DNA from: Povalibacter uvarum
Lineage (GTDB): Bacteria; Pseudomonadota; Gammaproteobacteria; Steroidobacterales; Steroidobacteraceae
Length of the DNA: 64,000 bases
Reading direction: 5' to 3'
Assembly: GCF_014202975.1 (NCBI RefSeq)
Contig: NZ_JACHHZ010000003.1
Coordinates: forward strand, 496,001-560,000
The position numbers were made by a program, and so were the translations under genes. Positions within the stretch are counted from its first letter, which is position 1; each line of letters opens with the position of its first letter. Below are positions 62,641-64,000 of this stretch, in pieces. The notes below the pieces were generated by a model that worked only from the letters and a program-made list of their open reading frames with translations, was not told where the DNA came from and did no database searches.

Positions 62641-64000
62641 GACGACAACGCCGCTCGCTTGCGGCATTCCTTGAAGCGCCCGATCAACTGCACGTAGACG
62701 GCTTCCTCGACCGGGTCGGCCCGAAGCCACTCGATCGCCAGTGTTTCGAGCTTGTCGGTCTCCGCCGAGCGGCCCTGGCCCATGCTCTGAGTCAGGCGCT
62801 TGAGCTGATATTCGCGGCGCAACGCATGATCTTCGGCGGGGGTCTGCGAGTCCGTAACGATCTCGGCGCGAATACAGAGCGTTCGCAGCGCCAGAGTGTT
62901 TGCAACGAGATCGCTGTTGCCGGGCTGGGCGATAGCGCTCTTCAACGCCGTCAGTCCAACCTTGGGCGACTGCACCAGCGTGCTGAGATGTTGTTCGGCG
63001 GCCTGCTTCAGCGCGTCGACTTCGGTCACATCAGCGTTTCGGGCAACAGCGAGTCGATAGGTGCGCACGACATTCGCCGCGTCGAACAGGTCCGTCCAGC
63101 CACGTTCGGCATCGCGCGCATGCTGGCGCGTGACTGCTTTCCTGCAGCGCTCGAAGGCACGCTCGAACCGATCCTGCAGCTGCCGCGCATTCGCTTTCGG
63201 TAACTCGATCGAGTCGAAGGCGAGTCGCAGCTCAGGAAGCTTCTTCGCGCTCTCGATGAGCTCCTGGTCCGTCTGGCCCGCGATCTTCTCCATGTCTTCG
63301 CAAAGCGCGATGGCCTGGGATCTGTTGGCTTCGAACGCAGCGTTGCGGCTGTCGAACTCCTGCTGGCGCTTCTGGAAGAGTGCGTCGCACTGCTGGCGGA
63401 ACTCCTCCCAGAGCTTGCCGTCTTCGTCGCGCGGCACGGGTCCGACCGATTTCCACTGCTCCTGGAGTCGCTTCACTTCCTCGACGGCGGCCTTGTTGTC
63501 CGTCGACTCGACGAGTCCGCGTGCACGCTCGATCAGCGAGCGCTTGGCCTTCACGTTGCGGGCGTACTCCGCGTCGATGCGACTCTGGATGCTCGAAGTC
63601 AGTTCGTTGAACTTGCGCTGCAGCTCTTCCGCTTTCGTCGCATCGACGGGTGAATGCTGTCGCCAGAGCTGGCGGGATTCACGCACTGCCGTGATCGCAG
63701 TTCGCCAGTCCGGCTCGTCCCAGTTCTGCCGGCCTTCGAATGCCAGGAGGCGTTCGAACACCTGGTTGCGCTGAAGCAGGTTCTCTTCCTTGACCCGGTC
63801 CTGCGCGTCATAGAACTCGCGGCAGGGTTGAAACGCCTTTTGCGAGGCTTCGTGGAAGCGCTGCCAGTCCGCCTCGACTTCATCGCCGGCGCCCTTGCTC
63901 AGCGTGCGCCACTGTTCCTGCAGGTCCTTGATGTGACCCGCGATCGCCGTCGGATGCAGGGAGGCACCGATGAGCGACTCCATCCGTTCGATCAGGTCGA
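62637..64000 (-). CDS. DUF349 domain protein, partial at right edge
   Basis: The frame is open to the window edge, so the N-terminus lies outside. Seen are at least five DUF349 units (pairs such as HIKDLQEQWRTLSKGAGDEV, LWRQHSPVDATKAEELQRKF, RLQEQWKSVGPVPRDEDGKL, FEERFRQQ-type helices). DUF349 forms charged helical arrays of unknown function, often in gammaproteobacteria near stress genes. The stop overlaps the start of the acetyltransferase (ATGA). Confidence 0.88.
   Translation of the reverse strand, partial: DLIERMESLIGASLHPTAIAGHIKDLQEQWRTLSKGAGDEVEADWQRFHEASQKAFQPCREFYDAQDRVKEENLLQRNQVFERLLAFEGRQNWDEPDWRTAITAVRESRQLWRQHSPVDATKAEELQRKFNELTSSIQSRIDAEYARNVKAKRSLIERARGLVESTDNKAAVEEVKRLQEQWKSVGPVPRDEDGKLWEEFRQQCDALFQKRQQEFDSRNAAFEANRSQAIALCEDMEKIAGQTDQELIESAKKLPELRLAFDSIELPKANARQLQDRFERAFERCRKAVTRQHARDAERGWTDLFDAANVVRTYRLAVARNADVTEVDALKQAAEQHLSTLVQSPKVGLTALKSAIAQPGNSDLVANTLALRTLCIRAEIVTDSQTPAEDHALRREYQLKRLTQSMGQGRSAETDKLETLAIEWLRADPVEEAVYVQLIGRFKECRKRAALSS

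Overview
The window is high-GC, densely coded chromosomal DNA of a gammaproteobacterium. The placement is inferred from gene content: close relatives of enterobacterial YdeP, FdhD, YghU, Alx/TerC, GhrA, KatG, OmpW, PptA and YaiI sit beside families frequent in Nevskiales/Steroidobacterales/Xanthomonadales-type soil bacteria (DUF4861, DUF349, CocE hydrolases, Tat-exported enzymes). No rRNA, tRNA, transposase, integrase, phage gene or CRISPR array was seen. Mobile-type DNA is limited to short REP-like palindromic repeats.

Layout. 1-7 kb (all minus): an M19 dipeptidase-like protein cut by the left edge, a membrane sensor kinase, and a GT4 glycosyltransferase with a large C-terminal helical domain followed by a GH130 protein. 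7-11.5 kb: an alpha/beta-hydrolase fused to a LuxR HTH, transcribed away from a SAM methyltransferase and an FAD monooxygenase, with a palindrome between them; then OmpW. 11.6-18 kb: a secreted HEYAHH metalloprotease-like/TPR protein, DUF899, a HAD phosphatase, a TonB-domain protein and gamma-glutamyltransferase, with repeat-rich gaps. 18.2-25.6 kb: a yybP-ykoY-type manganese riboswitch before alx, DUF4861, YghU, Gfa-type protein, and a translationally coupled fdhD-ydeP pair. 25.6-33.7 kb: CsbD-like and small hypotheticals, a seven-unit cysteine-repeat secreted protein, a 47-residue membrane/coil protein, KatG behind a perfect ATAG-N7-CTAT (OxyR-like) site, an SDR/AraC divergent pair and a secreted orphan. 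33.8-45.8 kb: CocE hydrolase, GhrA, M14 peptidase, lipoproteins, YciI, a second 7TM sensor kinase, a Kef antiporter coupled to YaiI, and an M23-like protein.

45.9-57.5 kb: a DUF1624 acyltransferase-like membrane protein, zinc alcohol dehydrogenase, a LysR gene whose 3' end lies in a REPIN, two NTF2-like proteins, a tautomerase, a CPA2 antiporter, APH-like kinase, alpha/beta hydrolase and an MFS gene coupled to a secreted coiled-coil protein. 57.5-60.8 kb (minus): a compact operon of ECF sigma factor, one-TM putative anti-sigma factor and two exported HEAT-repeat proteins, mostly joined by 4-bp overlaps. 61-64 kb: small secreted protein, STAS-size protein, GNAT acetyltransferase and a DUF349 protein running off the right edge.

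Themes are envelope and stress sensing (two orphan kinases, sigma/anti-sigma/HEAT operon, antiporters, KatG, Mn riboswitch) and small accessory enzymes. The best candidates for little-described biology are the sigma/anti-sigma/HEAT operon, the GT4-helical-domain/GH130 pair, and the hydrolase-LuxR/methyltransferase/monooxygenase island.
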